From contig NZ_CAMFKO010000031.1 of NCBI RefSeq assembly GCF_945957265.1, positions 1-51,384 of the forward strand: DNA of 51,384 nucleotides. The letters are read 5' to 3'. The notes under the pieces were generated by a model. The model was given only the letters and a program-made list of their open reading frames with translations. It had not been told where the DNA came from and did no database searches. The translations under genes were made by a program, and so were the position numbers. This document shows positions 1-7,685 of the stretch, in pieces; the first letter of the stretch is position 1, and each line of letters starts with the position of its first letter. This stretch comes from an uncultured Dechloromonas sp. Lineage in GTDB: Bacteria; Pseudomonadota; Gammaproteobacteria; Burkholderiales; Rhodocyclaceae.

Positions 1-1512
1 ACAGCACCGGCTCCGGCCGCAGCGCCTGCCGCTGCCCCGGTTGCCGCGCCGACGGCCGCCAGCCACGGCGGCACGGCCGATCTCGAGTGCGAAATGCTCG
101 TCCTCGGCGCCGGCCCCGGCGGCTACTCGGCCGCCTTCCGCTCGGCCGACCTCGGCATGAAGACCATCATCGTCGAGCGTTATGCCACCCTCGGCGGCGT
201 CTGCCTGAACGTCGGCTGCATCCCGTCCAAGGCGCTGCTGCACGTTGCCGCAGTCATGGAAGAAGCCCAGCACGCAGCCGACCTCGGCGTCACCTTCGCC
301 GCACCGCAAGTCGATATCGACAAGCTGCGCGCCCACAAGGACAAGGTCGTCGGCAAGCTGACCGGCGGCCTGGCCGGCATGGCCAAGGGCCGCAAGGTCG
401 ACATCGTGCGCGGCTACGGCACCTTCCTCGATCCGCACCACATCGAGGTCGAAGTCACCGAAGGTTCGGGCCAGGACAAGACCGGCAGCAAGAAGGTCAT
501 CAAGTTCCAGAAGTGCATCATCGCCGCCGGCTCGGCCGCCGTGCATCTGCCCTTCATCCCGCGCGACCCGCGCATCGTCGATTCGACCGGCGCGCTCGAA
601 CTGCGCTTCGTGCCGGAGAAGATGCTGGTCATCGGCGGCGGCATCATCGGCCTGGAAATGGCCACCGTCTATTCCACCCTCGGCGCCCGCGTCGATGTCG
701 TGGAAATGATGGACGGCCTGATGCAAGGCCCCGACCGCGACGCCGTCAAGGTCTGGGAAAAGCAGAACGCCAGCCGTTTCGACAAGATCATGCTGAAGAC
801 CAAGACGGTCGCCGTCGACGCCAAGGAAGACGGCCTGTACGTCACCTTCGAGGGCGAAGGCGTGTCGCCGGAACCGGTCAAGTACGACATGATCCTGCAA
901 GCCGCCGGCCGCGCGCCGAACGGCAAGAAGATCGGCGCCGACAAGGCAGGCATCGCGGTAACCGACCGCGGTTTCATCAATGTCGATGCCCAGATGCGCA
1001 CCAACGTGCCGCACATCTTCGCCATCGGCGACCTCGTCGGCAACCCGATGCTCGCCCACAAGGCCGTGCATGAAGCCCACGTCGCCGCCGAAGTCGCCGC
1101 CGGCCACAAGGCCGCCTTCGATGCGCAGGTGATCCCGGGCGTCGCCTACACCCATCCGGAAGTGGCATGGGTCGGCTACACCGAGGAACAGGCCAAGAAG
1201 GAAGGCCGCAAGGTCGAGACCGCCAAGTTCCCGTGGGCCGCCTCCGGCCGCGCCATCGCCAACGGCGCCGACTACGGCTTCACCAAGCTGATCTTCGATG
1301 CCGAAACGCACCGCGTCATCGGCGGCGCCATCGTCGGCCCGTCGGCCGGCGACATGATCGGCGAAGTCTGCCTGGCCATCGAGATGGGCTGCGACTCGGT
1401 CGATATCGGCAAGACCATCCACCCCCACCCGACCCTGGGCGAAACCGTCGGCATGACCGCCGAAGTCGCCCACGGCACTTGCACGGACGTTCCGCCGCCG
1501 CGCAAGAAGTAA
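1..1512 (+). CDS. lpdA: Dihydrolipoamide dehydrogenase (E3) with lipoyl-domain linker, 5' truncated
   Basis: Flavoprotein E3 subunit of a 2-oxoacid dehydrogenase complex; it reoxidises dihydrolipoyl groups with NAD+. The frame is open from base 1: about 25 Ala/Pro-rich residues precede the FAD-binding GAGPGG motif, which is the flexible linker that follows an N-terminal lipoyl domain in betaproteobacterial E3 proteins (PdhL/p64k type). The lipoyl domain itself lies outside the window. Visible are the redox disulfide in GGVCLNVGCIPSK, the NAD-binding GGGIIGLE and the C-terminal HPHPTLGE carrying the His-Glu active-site pair. The first internal ATG (94) lies just before the FAD motif and is not the true start. 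By family context aceE and aceF are expected upstream, but they are not visible. A terminator follows 40 bases after the stop. Confidence 0.96.
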   Translation, partial: TAPAPAAAPAAAPVAAPTAASHGGTADLECEMLVLGAGPGGYSAAFRSADLGMKTIIVERYATLGGVCLNVGCIPSKALLHVAAVMEEAQHAADLGVTFAAPQVDIDKLRAHKDKVVGKLTGGLAGMAKGRKVDIVRGYGTFLDPHHIEVEVTEGSGQDKTGSKKVIKFQKCIIAAGSAAVHLPFIPRDPRIVDSTGALELRFVPEKMLVIGGGIIGLEMATVYSTLGARVDVVEMMDGLMQGPDRDAVKVWEKQNASRFDKIMLKTKTVAVDAKEDGLYVTFEGEGVSPEPVKYDMILQAAGRAPNGKKIGADKAGIAVTDRGFINVDAQMRTNVPHIFAIGDLVGNPMLAHKAVHEAHVAAEVAAGHKAAFDAQVIPGVAYTHPEVAWVGYTEEQAKKEGRKVETAKFPWAASGRAIANGADYGFTKLIFDAETHRVIGGAIVGPSAGDMIGEVCLAIEMGCDSVDIGKTIHPHPTLGETVGMTAEVAHGTCTDVPPPRKK

Positions 1513-1551
1513 AGTCCTCTGCGTTACGCTAAGCAATTAGCGTTCGGTTTT

Positions 1552-1583
1552 GGGCGACGGTTAACCCCGTCGCCCATTTTTTT
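1552..1583 (+). terminator. Intrinsic terminator after lpdA
   Basis: A perfect 9-bp stem (GGGCGACGG / CCGTCGCCC) with a 6-base loop is followed by A and seven T. It ends the lpdA transcript. Confidence 0.88.
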
Positions 1584-1611
1584 GTCCCGACCGCAGGAAA
1601 ACCCCGCGCAA

Positions 1612-1640
1612 TTCCCATACCGGTCCGTATGGCCTAGAAT
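1612..1640 (+). promoter_or_regulatory. Possible sigma-70 promoter for the thioesterase gene
   Basis: TTCCCA and TAGAAT are separated by 17 bases and lie about 40 bases before the ATG at 1681, just after the lpdA terminator. The -10 match is good and the -35 is weak. Predicted by eye only. Confidence 0.35.
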
Positions 1641-1680
1641 CGGCACATTGTCCGATTCGCCCCCACACGAGCAGAAATCC

Positions 1681-2172
1681 ATGCCCCATACCCCGGAATA
1701 CGCACGCCGCTCCCACGAGGAGCAAATCCGCCTCGAAGCCATGCTGCGCGACGTGTTCGAACACAAGCTGCGCTTCAACGAGGTGCTCGGGCTGAAGGTC
1801 GACTCGTTTTCCCCCGAGGCCGCGCGCCTCAGCTTCGCCATGCGTCCGGAGCTGATCGGCCATTACCTGCACGGCCGCCTGCATGGCGGGGTGATCGCCG
1901 CCGCGCTCGACACGGTGGGCGGCTTTGCGGTCACCGTCGGCATCGCCGAAAAATTCTGCAACGAGAACGCCGAACAGGTCGGCCACCGTTTCGGCCGCAT
2001 CGGCACCATCGACCTGCGCACCGATTTCCTGCACCAGGGCATCGGCAAGACTTTCACGGCCACCGGCCGGGTTACCCGACTCGGCGGCCGCATCGCCTCG
2101 GTCCAGATGTCGCTGGAGAACGAGAGCGGGCTGTTGATCGCCACCGGCAGCGCCGCCTACGTCGTCAGCTGA
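1681..2172 (+). CDS. yigI: YigI-family acyl-CoA thioesterase (hotdog fold)
   Basis: A 163-residue hotdog-fold thioesterase that hydrolyses acyl-CoA thioesters in the cytoplasm. The segment HGRLHGGVIAAALDTVGG is the hotdog helix, and GRIGTIDLRTDFL followed by a C-terminal strand pattern ending TGSAAYVV closely resembles E. coli YigI. Start chosen at ATG 1681 because the open frame upstream (from a TTG at 1582) runs through the lpdA terminator and a possible promoter. The gene stands alone between lpdA and the convergent ppk2. Substrate chain length cannot be read from the sequence. Confidence 0.85.
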   Translation: MPHTPEYARRSHEEQIRLEAMLRDVFEHKLRFNEVLGLKVDSFSPEAARLSFAMRPELIGHYLHGRLHGGVIAAALDTVGGFAVTVGIAEKFCNENAEQVGHRFGRIGTIDLRTDFLHQGIGKTFTATGRVTRLGGRIASVQMSLENESGLLIATGSAAYVVS

Positions 2173-2200
2173 GCGCGACGGCCAGGCCGGGGCTGACGTG

Positions 2201-2228
2201 AAAAACGCGCCCGGACCGCGGCGCGTTT
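2201..2228 (-). terminator. Terminator between convergent yigI and ppk2
   Basis: A 9-bp perfect stem (AAACGCGCC / GGCGCGTTT) with an 8-base loop. On the minus strand it ends in a run of five T, so it serves ppk2 best. It lies 29 bases after the plus-strand stop and may also act there. Confidence 0.7.
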
Positions 2229-2253
2229 CCTGAATCGGGGCCGGCCGAAGCGC

Positions 2254-3372
2254 TCAGAGGATAGGCAGCCCCTGGTGCTCGCCGCGCTCGTAGACCACGT
2301 TGGCACGGCCGACGATGAGCGGGTCGAGATTGCCGATGCGCTGGGTGTCCTTGTTGGCATACGGCAGCTTGTGCAGGATGTAGCGCATGGCATTGAGGCG
2401 CGCCCGCTTCTTGCAGTTCGACTTGATCACCGTCCATGGCGCGTCGGCGGTGTCCGTGTGGAAGAACATCGCTTCCTTGGCCTTAGTGTAGTCGTCCCAC
2501 TTGTCGAGCGAAGCCATGTCGATCGGCGACAGCTTCCACTGCTTGAGCGGGTGCACCTTGCGCTCGCGGAAACGGCGGCGCTGTTCCTCGCGGCTGACCG
2601 AGAACCAGAACTTGATGACATGCGTGCCGTTGCGCACCAGCATGCGCTCGAACTCCGGCGCCTGGCGGACGAACTCGGCGTACTCGTGGTCGGTGCAGAA
2701 ACCCATCACCCGCTCGACGCCGGAGCGGTTGTACCAGGACCGGTCGAACAGCACGATCTCGCCATTGGTCGGCAGATGCTGCACGTAACGCTGGAAATAC
2801 CACTGCCCGCGTTCGATTTCGCTCGGCTTTTCCAGCGCGACGACGCGCGCGCCCCGCGGGTTGAGGTGCTCCATGAAGCGCTTGATGGTTCCTCCCTTGC
2901 CCGCCGCATCCCGCCCTTCGAACAGGATGACGACCTTGGCCCCGGTTTCCTTGACCCAGGCCTGCAGCTTCAGCAACTCGACCTGCAGACGATACTTCTG
3001 CTGCTCGTAGTTGCGGCGCTGCATCAGGTTCTTGTAGGGGTAGCCGCCCTCGCGCCAGTCGGACATCAGCTCGTCGTCGGGATTCGGCGCCGCCAGGCCG
3101 GCCGCCATCCGCTGCTGCTTGAGCACCCCCTTCAGCAGCGCCACCGACTCCTCGATCGGCATGCCGGCAACGACGTCGTGCAGGGCACCCAGCTTCGACC
3201 CCTGGGCGGCATCGACCGAGGCATGCACGCTGTATCCCTCGATCGCCGGCGGCGTCAGCACCGGCGGCACATCGCCGGCGGCCACGCTGCGCCGGCGGCT
3301 CCTCGGGGTCGTCGAAGCAGCCGGCTTGACGGGCTGAGGCTGCGGGGAATTGGCTTTTTTTCTGGTAACCAT
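2254..3372 (-). CDS. ppk2: Polyphosphate kinase 2 (PPK2)
   Basis: A 372-residue PPK2-family kinase that transfers phosphate between polyphosphate and nucleotides. After a basic, Pro-rich N-terminal tail of about 40 residues, the P-loop GRDAAGKG (residues 153-160) and the lid-type motif DRSWYNR (210-216) are intact, as is the family-typical GTHVIKFWFSVSREEQ region. The single catalytic domain suggests a class I or III enzyme; ADP/GDP versus AMP preference cannot be decided by eye. The long basic N-terminus may bind polyphosphate (inference). It is followed on the same strand by its own terminator. The upstream neighbour on the same strand is sixA. Confidence 0.95.
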   Translation of the reverse strand: MVTRKKANSPQPQPVKPAASTTPRSRRRSVAAGDVPPVLTPPAIEGYSVHASVDAAQGSKLGALHDVVAGMPIEESVALLKGVLKQQRMAAGLAAPNPDDELMSDWREGGYPYKNLMQRRNYEQQKYRLQVELLKLQAWVKETGAKVVILFEGRDAAGKGGTIKRFMEHLNPRGARVVALEKPSEIERGQWYFQRYVQHLPTNGEIVLFDRSWYNRSGVERVMGFCTDHEYAEFVRQAPEFERMLVRNGTHVIKFWFSVSREEQRRRFRERKVHPLKQWKLSPIDMASLDKWDDYTKAKEAMFFHTDTADAPWTVIKSNCKKRARLNAMRYILHKLPYANKDTQRIGNLDPLIVGRANVVYERGEHQGLPIL

Positions 3373-3436
3373 GCTCTCTCCATCGTCGTACGCGAAAAGA
3401 GCTATTTCACGCCTAAGCGGGGGGCTTGTCTAGGGT

Positions 3437-3507
3437 GTATTCGCGGCCAGCGGGGGGCTGCGTTTGCCAGGACGGAATGGGCGCAGCCCGCCACTGGCTG
3501 TGAATAC
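3437..3507. repeat. Imperfect 26-bp inverted repeat between sixA and ppk2
   Basis: Arms 3437-3462 and 3482-3507 match at 22 of 26 positions around a 19-base loop. Two of the four differences become G-U pairs in a plus-strand RNA. It begins 3 bases after the sixA stop in the direction of transcription. It could be a REP-like element or a 3'-end stabilising or terminating hairpin; there is no U-tract. Confidence 0.6.
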
Positions 3508-3510
3508 GGC

Positions 3511-3966
3511 CTAATCCAGCAATTCCGCCGGAATCATGGCGCGCAGGACAGTCTGCGTCTCGTTGCGGCGCACGCGGTTGCTCAGCCACCAGAGCGCCCC
3601 CTTCTTGATGCTCCATTCCGCTTCCTGACCGGCCAGCAGCAGCGACGCCATCCTCCCCAGCGAAGGCTGGTGGCCGACGATCAGCACGCTGCCCTTGGCA
3701 TGCGGCCAGCCGGAGGCGGCGATCAATTCCGACACGCAGGCTTCGGGGCCGATCTTGCGTATCGTCTCGAACGGCAGCTTCAGGGCTTCCGCCGTCTGCT
3801 GGGTGCGCACGGCCGGGCTGACGATGATCCGCAGATCCTTCGGTTGATGCCCGCGTATCCACTCGCCCATCGCCCGCGCCTGCTTCTCGCCGCGGTCGGT
3901 CAGGCGGCGCTTCAGATCGTCCTCCCCCTCTTCCGCCTCGGCATGGCGCCACAGCAACAGATCCAT
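3511..3966 (-). CDS. sixA: Phosphohistidine phosphatase SixA
   Basis: A 151-residue histidine-phosphatase-superfamily protein. The N-terminal catalytic motif LLLWRHAEAE (RHG-type, here RHA) and the second histidine in LIVGHQPSLG are both present. SixA removes phosphate from phosphohistidine in phosphorelay or PTS proteins. The start is the ATG at 3966, preceded by AAAGGGA, which puts the RHA motif near residue 7 as usual for the family; an in-frame upstream start would add nine unrelated residues. It is followed by ppk2 on the same strand after an inverted repeat. Confidence 0.9.
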   Translation of the reverse strand: MDLLLWRHAEAEEGEDDLKRRLTDRGEKQARAMGEWIRGHQPKDLRIIVSPAVRTQQTAEALKLPFETIRKIGPEACVSELIAASGWPHAKGSVLIVGHQPSLGRMASLLLAGQEAEWSIKKGALWWLSNRVRRNETQTVLRAMIPAELLD

Positions 3967-4048
3967 GTTCGCATCCCTTTCGAAAGCGCCCATTATGACC
4001 CTGCTATGTTACCGCCCCATTGCACCGGCCGGCGGCACGCTACGGGCA

Positions 4049-4645
4049 TCACGGCTTGCCCGCCTGCAGCGCGCGCACGCTCCCGGCGATCTCGGCGGCG
4101 ACCCGGATCAGCGCCCGGCGCTGGGCGGCGACCAGGGCGGCCGGATCGCTCCCGTCGGCAGCCTCGGAGACCATGCTGCGGCCGCTGGCGGTCTTGCCCT
4201 GACGCGATTCGAGATGCCACAGCATATCGACTTCCGCGCCGCCTCCGCTCCGCGCCACCAGGCGCTGGACATCGAGGCGCAGGCGGAAATCGGCATCGCC
4301 GCCCGCCCCGTCGAGCGGCGCCGCGACCACCCGGCCCGAGCCGAGCTGACGCCCGAGCTCATCCGCCAGCAACAGGGGAATCTGGCGCCGCAAGGGCTCC
4401 GCCCAGCGCAGGGACTCGTGGATGCGGACTTCGTTGTCGGCGCTGCGGACCACGAGCTGCGGCCGATCGATCAACTCCGGCAAGGCGATCCGGGTAATCG
4501 CCAGGCTCGGCGTCAGGCCCGCCGCCGGCCGGGCTGGCATCCCCGTATCCAGCGTGAAGTACGACGGCGCCGGCGTGCCGGCGCAGCCCCCGAGCAGCGC
4601 CAGCGCCCCCAGGGCAAGCACCCATTTTCCGTGCCTCATGGTCAT
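4049..4645 (-). CDS. pqiC: PqiC-like lipoprotein (ABC-type transport auxiliary lipoprotein)
   Basis: A 198-residue outer-membrane lipoprotein with a signal peptide ending in the lipobox LGGC, cleaved before Cys21. The following YFTLD segment and the ITRIALPELIDRPQLV stretch are typical of the PqiC/DUF330 family. PqiC partners the MCE protein PqiB at the outer membrane in lipid transport across the periplasm. The ATG at 4645 overlaps the pqiB stop by four bases (ATGA), so translation is coupled. Last gene of a four-gene pqi cluster. Confidence 0.9.
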   Translation of the reverse strand: MTMRHGKWVLALGALALLGGCAGTPAPSYFTLDTGMPARPAAGLTPSLAITRIALPELIDRPQLVVRSADNEVRIHESLRWAEPLRRQIPLLLADELGRQLGSGRVVAAPLDGAGGDADFRLRLDVQRLVARSGGGAEVDMLWHLESRQGKTASGRSMVSEAADGSDPAALVAAQRRALIRVAAEIAGSVRALQAGKP

Positions 4646-6177
4646 TCCCCTTTCTTTCCGGTGAGCAGGGATTCAGGCTGGCGTTCGAGCAGGTCGGCCA
4701 GATTGCGGACGTCGGCGGAGGCCAGCATCCGTTCGGCGCCGTCCAGCGTCCGGCGGGCATCGCGCAAGGTGGCGACGAGTTCGGGAGCGACCTGCTGGTC
4801 GAGACGGACGACCAGTTGATCGACGTGGTTCAAGGTATGCCGCGTCGACTCGACGAAGGCCAGCAGCTGGTCCTGCAGCGAATCCAGCGTGCCGGGCTGG
4901 ACGGGCAGGTCCGGGCGCCGTTTCCGCCAGTCGATCTTGCCGGGGCGGGCCTTGGCGAAGAAATCGAGCGCGATGTAGCACTGCCCCGTCAGCAGGTTGC
5001 CGGTACGCAGCTGGGCGCGGAAGCCCTTGGCCACCATCCGGTCCATGGTCTCGCGCAGGGCCTGGTCCGAGACCTCCCCTTCCGCGAAGCTCCGGGCATG
5101 CCGGGCCAGGCGCTCCGGGTAGAGGCTGATTTCCACCTGCATGGCGAAATCGGTCTTCTGCCGGTCGAAGTTCAGGTCGATGCGCGACACCTCGCCGGCG
5201 ACGAAGCCCCGGAAATCCACCGGCGCGCCGACGGCGAGGCCGCGCACCGATTCGCGGAAGGTGAGGACGTACTTATGCACCCGCGTTTCCGGCAAGCGGC
5301 TGGCCGTCGCCTGGTCCGGATGCAGCACGAAGCTGGCGCCCGCTTCGGCGCGCGGCGCCGGCTCCTCGTCGTTGCCGACGGGCGAGGCAAAGGCGATACC
5401 GCCGAGGGCCACGCTGAGCAAGGACTGCATGTCGAACTTCACGCCATCGACCCCGAGCGACAGGTCGATGCCGCTGGCGTGCCAGAAGCGCGCGGCCCGG
5501 GTCACGAAAACGTCGTAGGGAGCATCGACGAAAATCTGCACGTCGACGCCCGCCCCCTCCTTCTGCATCGCATAGCCGACGACGCGACCGACCTGGATGC
5601 GGCGGAAATAGACCGGCGTGCCGATATCGAGCGAACCCAGGTCGCTGGCGCTCAGGCGGAACTGGCGCCCCGGCGTGTTACTGGTGACCAGGGGCGGCAC
5701 CTCCAGGCCGACGAACTCCTCGCGCGCCTGCGTGGATTTGCCGGGGTCGAGCGCGATGTAAGCGCCGGAGAGCAACGTCGCCAGCCCGGATACGCCGCCC
5801 GCCGCGACGCGTGGGCGCACCACCCAGAACCGTGTGTCGTCGACGAGCAGGCCTTCTGCCTGCTTGTCCATCTGCACCCTGACGCGCACCGCGTTGCGGT
5901 CCGCGCTCAGGGAAATGCCCTTGACCACGCCGATCTCGACCTCCTTGAACTTGACGCGCGTCTTGTTCGCTTCCAGCCCTTCCGCCGCCGCGAACTGCAA
6001 CACGATTTCCGGACCGCGGGCGCGGATGGCCTGCACCGCCAGCCCAATGCCGACCAGGATGGCGAGCAGGGGAACGATCCAGATCATGCCCAGCCGCTGG
6101 CGAGGCGGCGAGACCTGGCCGGAAGGGAGGTCGTCAGGCAAGGGCATTTCGTTTGGCGTCACGGTCGGTTTCCTCAT
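4642..6177 (-). CDS. pqiB: PqiB-like MCE-domain lipid transport protein
   Basis: About 511 residues. An N-terminal transmembrane helix (around LGMIWIVPLLAILVGIGLAV) anchors a periplasmic region with three consecutive MCE (MlaD) domains, each beginning with a strand like EIVLQFAAAEGL or GTPVYFRRIQVGRVVG; a C-terminal alpha-helical stretch contains the needle-forming region. This matches PqiB, which forms a periplasm-spanning tube for phospholipids. The start is uncertain: ATG 6177 overlaps pqiA by 44 bases, ATG 6147 overlaps by 14, and neither has a strong ribosome-binding site. The stop overlaps pqiC by four bases. Confidence 0.92.
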   Translation of the reverse strand: MRKPTVTPNEMPLPDDLPSGQVSPPRQRLGMIWIVPLLAILVGIGLAVQAIRARGPEIVLQFAAAEGLEANKTRVKFKEVEIGVVKGISLSADRNAVRVRVQMDKQAEGLLVDDTRFWVVRPRVAAGGVSGLATLLSGAYIALDPGKSTQAREEFVGLEVPPLVTSNTPGRQFRLSASDLGSLDIGTPVYFRRIQVGRVVGYAMQKEGAGVDVQIFVDAPYDVFVTRAARFWHASGIDLSLGVDGVKFDMQSLLSVALGGIAFASPVGNDEEPAPRAEAGASFVLHPDQATASRLPETRVHKYVLTFRESVRGLAVGAPVDFRGFVAGEVSRIDLNFDRQKTDFAMQVEISLYPERLARHARSFAEGEVSDQALRETMDRMVAKGFRAQLRTGNLLTGQCYIALDFFAKARPGKIDWRKRRPDLPVQPGTLDSLQDQLLAFVESTRHTLNHVDQLVVRLDQQVAPELVATLRDARRTLDGAERMLASADVRNLADLLERQPESLLTGKKGE

Positions 6178-6790
6178 TGTGCCCGGCCATCCGGGCATCC
6201 CAGATCAGGCGGGGATCGAAAGTCATCGTCGCCATCATGCTGAGCACGACCACCGCGCCGAAAGGCACCACCCCGGGCCCCGGCGCGATGGTCGCCAGCG
6301 ACTGGGCCTGGACCAGCGCCACCAGGATGGCGACGACATAGACATCGAGCATCGACCAGCGGCCGAGCGCTTCCAGCAGACGATACAGCCGGGCGTACTG
6401 GAGCGGCGAACCGACCCGCCGGCGCTGGACGGCCAGGACGATCACCGACAGGCTGAGCAGCTTCAGCAGTGGCACCACCACGCTGGCAACGAAAACGATC
6501 AGCGCCAGCCCCCAGGAACCGGATTGCCACAGGTAGACCACGCCGCTCATGATCGTGTCGCGCTGGACGCCGAACAGCGAGCGCGTCTCCATGATCGGCA
6601 GCAGGTTGGCGGGCAGGTACAGCGCATAGGCGGCGATCAGCAGGGCCCAGGCGCGACCGATGCTGTACGGCTTGCGCAGGTGCAAGCGCGCGCCGCAACG
6701 CGGACAACGGGCATCTCCGGCCACCTCGGCCAGGTGCTCGCAGACCCCGCATTGCGCTATTCCCCGCTCGGCTGCCATCACCCCGTTCAT
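6134..6790 (-). CDS. pqiA: PqiA-like membrane protein, second half
   Basis: A 218-residue inner-membrane protein. An N-terminal zinc-ribbon-like pair (CGVCEHLAE..., CPRCGARL) precedes four predicted transmembrane helices (ALLIAAYALYLPANLLPIM through the GVVPFGAVVVLSMMATM segment). It corresponds to the C-terminal half of E. coli PqiA, which is one ~417-residue protein with two such units. The ATG at 6790 overlaps the stop of the first PqiA gene (ATGA), so the two halves are probably made together. A longer open frame continues upstream but has no PqiA character and overlaps the first gene. Confidence 0.9.
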   Translation of the reverse strand: MNGVMAAERGIAQCGVCEHLAEVAGDARCPRCGARLHLRKPYSIGRAWALLIAAYALYLPANLLPIMETRSLFGVQRDTIMSGVVYLWQSGSWGLALIVFVASVVVPLLKLLSLSVIVLAVQRRRVGSPLQYARLYRLLEALGRWSMLDVYVVAILVALVQAQSLATIAPGPGVVPFGAVVVLSMMATMTFDPRLIWDARMAGHNEETDRDAKRNALA

Positions 6791-7398
6791 GCCTCGGCAA
6801 GCTCCCAGGCTTGCCACAAGGCCCGCTGATCGAGGGTCGAGGCGAGGATGGCGAGGACCAGCATCAAGGCCCCGAAACACCCGATCGCCGGCCCGGGCAG
6901 CACGTCGGCCAGGTGCGCCAGCTTGACCAGCGAGACCAGGACGCCGAGGATGAATACCTCCACCATCGCCCATGGATGCGCCAGCTGAAACGCCCGGAAT
7001 ACCGGCGCGAACCAGCGCGGACGACGCCCCCGCCACAACGGAAGGAGCAGCCAGCCGAGGGCGCACAACTCGAGCAGCGGCATCAGCACCGTCGTCGCCA
7101 GCAACAGCGCGGCGACGACCGGCATGTCGTCCAGCCAGAGCTGGCGGACGGCGCCGAAGACCGTGGTTTCGACCTGATGCCCCTGGAGGTTCAAGCCGAC
7201 GATGGGAAAAAGATTGGCCACCACCAACAGCACCAGCGCCGCACAGGTCAGCGCCAGGCTGCGCTCCAGCGCATTGCGCCCGACCCGGTACAGCTCGGCA
7301 CCGCAACGCGGACAGGCAACGCTGGTGGCGCGGGCGGAAGAATCGGCCTCGCGCAGCAGCAAATCGCACTCATGACAGGAGATGACGCCAGGGTGCAT
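6787..7398 (-). CDS. pqiA: PqiA-like membrane protein, first half
   Basis: A 203-residue membrane protein with a CHECD / CPRCG zinc-ribbon pair followed by four hydrophobic helices, the first ending in the family-like VVANLFPIVGLNLQG. It equals the N-terminal half of PqiA and heads the pqi cluster. Start chosen at ATG 7398 (MHPGVISCHEC...), which has GGAG ten bases upstream and matches the short N-terminus of the family; the ATG at 7425 lacks a ribosome-binding site. PqiA is thought to deliver lipid to the PqiB tube. Confidence 0.88.
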   Translation of the reverse strand: MHPGVISCHECDLLLREADSSARATSVACPRCGAELYRVGRNALERSLALTCAALVLLVVANLFPIVGLNLQGHQVETTVFGAVRQLWLDDMPVVAALLLATTVLMPLLELCALGWLLLPLWRGRRPRWFAPVFRAFQLAHPWAMVEVFILGVLVSLVKLAHLADVLPGPAIGCFGALMLVLAILASTLDQRALWQAWELAEA

Positions 7399-7485
7399 CC
7401 GACAGACTCCATACCTTACCGTCATGGCTCAGTGTAACAGCAGACAGGCATGGAGCGGACGCGCCGCCCCCGGCGGAGGCGGAAA

Positions 7486-7520
7486 GCAAAAAGCCCGGTC
7501 TCGAGAACCGGGCTTTTTGC
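7486..7520 (-). terminator. Bidirectional terminator downstream of tRNA-Phe
   Basis: A perfect 14-bp stem (arms 7486-7499 and 7507-7520) that includes the flanking A5 and T5 runs. It lies 9 bases after the tRNA 3' end on the minus strand. Confidence 0.88.
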
Positions 7521-7528
7521 TTGAATCT

Positions 7529-7604
7529 TGGTGGCCTGGGGCGGAATCGAACCACCGACACGCGGATTTTCAATCCGCTGCTCTACCAACTGAGCTACCA
7601 GGCC
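7529..7604 (-). tRNA. tRNA-Phe (GAA)
   Basis: A 76-base cloverleaf on the minus strand. The acceptor arms GGCCTGG (7604-7598) and CCAGGCC (7539-7533) pair fully; the discriminator A and an encoded CCA (7531-7529) follow. D-loop AGCTCAGTTGGTAGAGC, anticodon loop TTGAAAA with anticodon GAA, and T-loop GGTTCGATTCC are standard. Confidence 0.98.
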
Positions 7605-7685
7605 AAGAGAGGGCGCATTATAGCGAGGAGATGCTGCTTCCGCAACACTTCTGCGCATTTTTCGGCACAGGCCCGGCGGCAATGC

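Noticed and set aside
1582..1680. TTG start extending the YigI-family protein
   Set aside because: The extension would begin inside the lpdA terminator and cross a likely promoter; the ATG at 1681 fits the family length.
6791..7369. Upstream extension of the second pqiA gene
   Set aside because: It overlaps the first pqiA gene in another frame and lacks membrane or ribbon motifs; the ATG at 6790 with ATGA overlap is the natural start.
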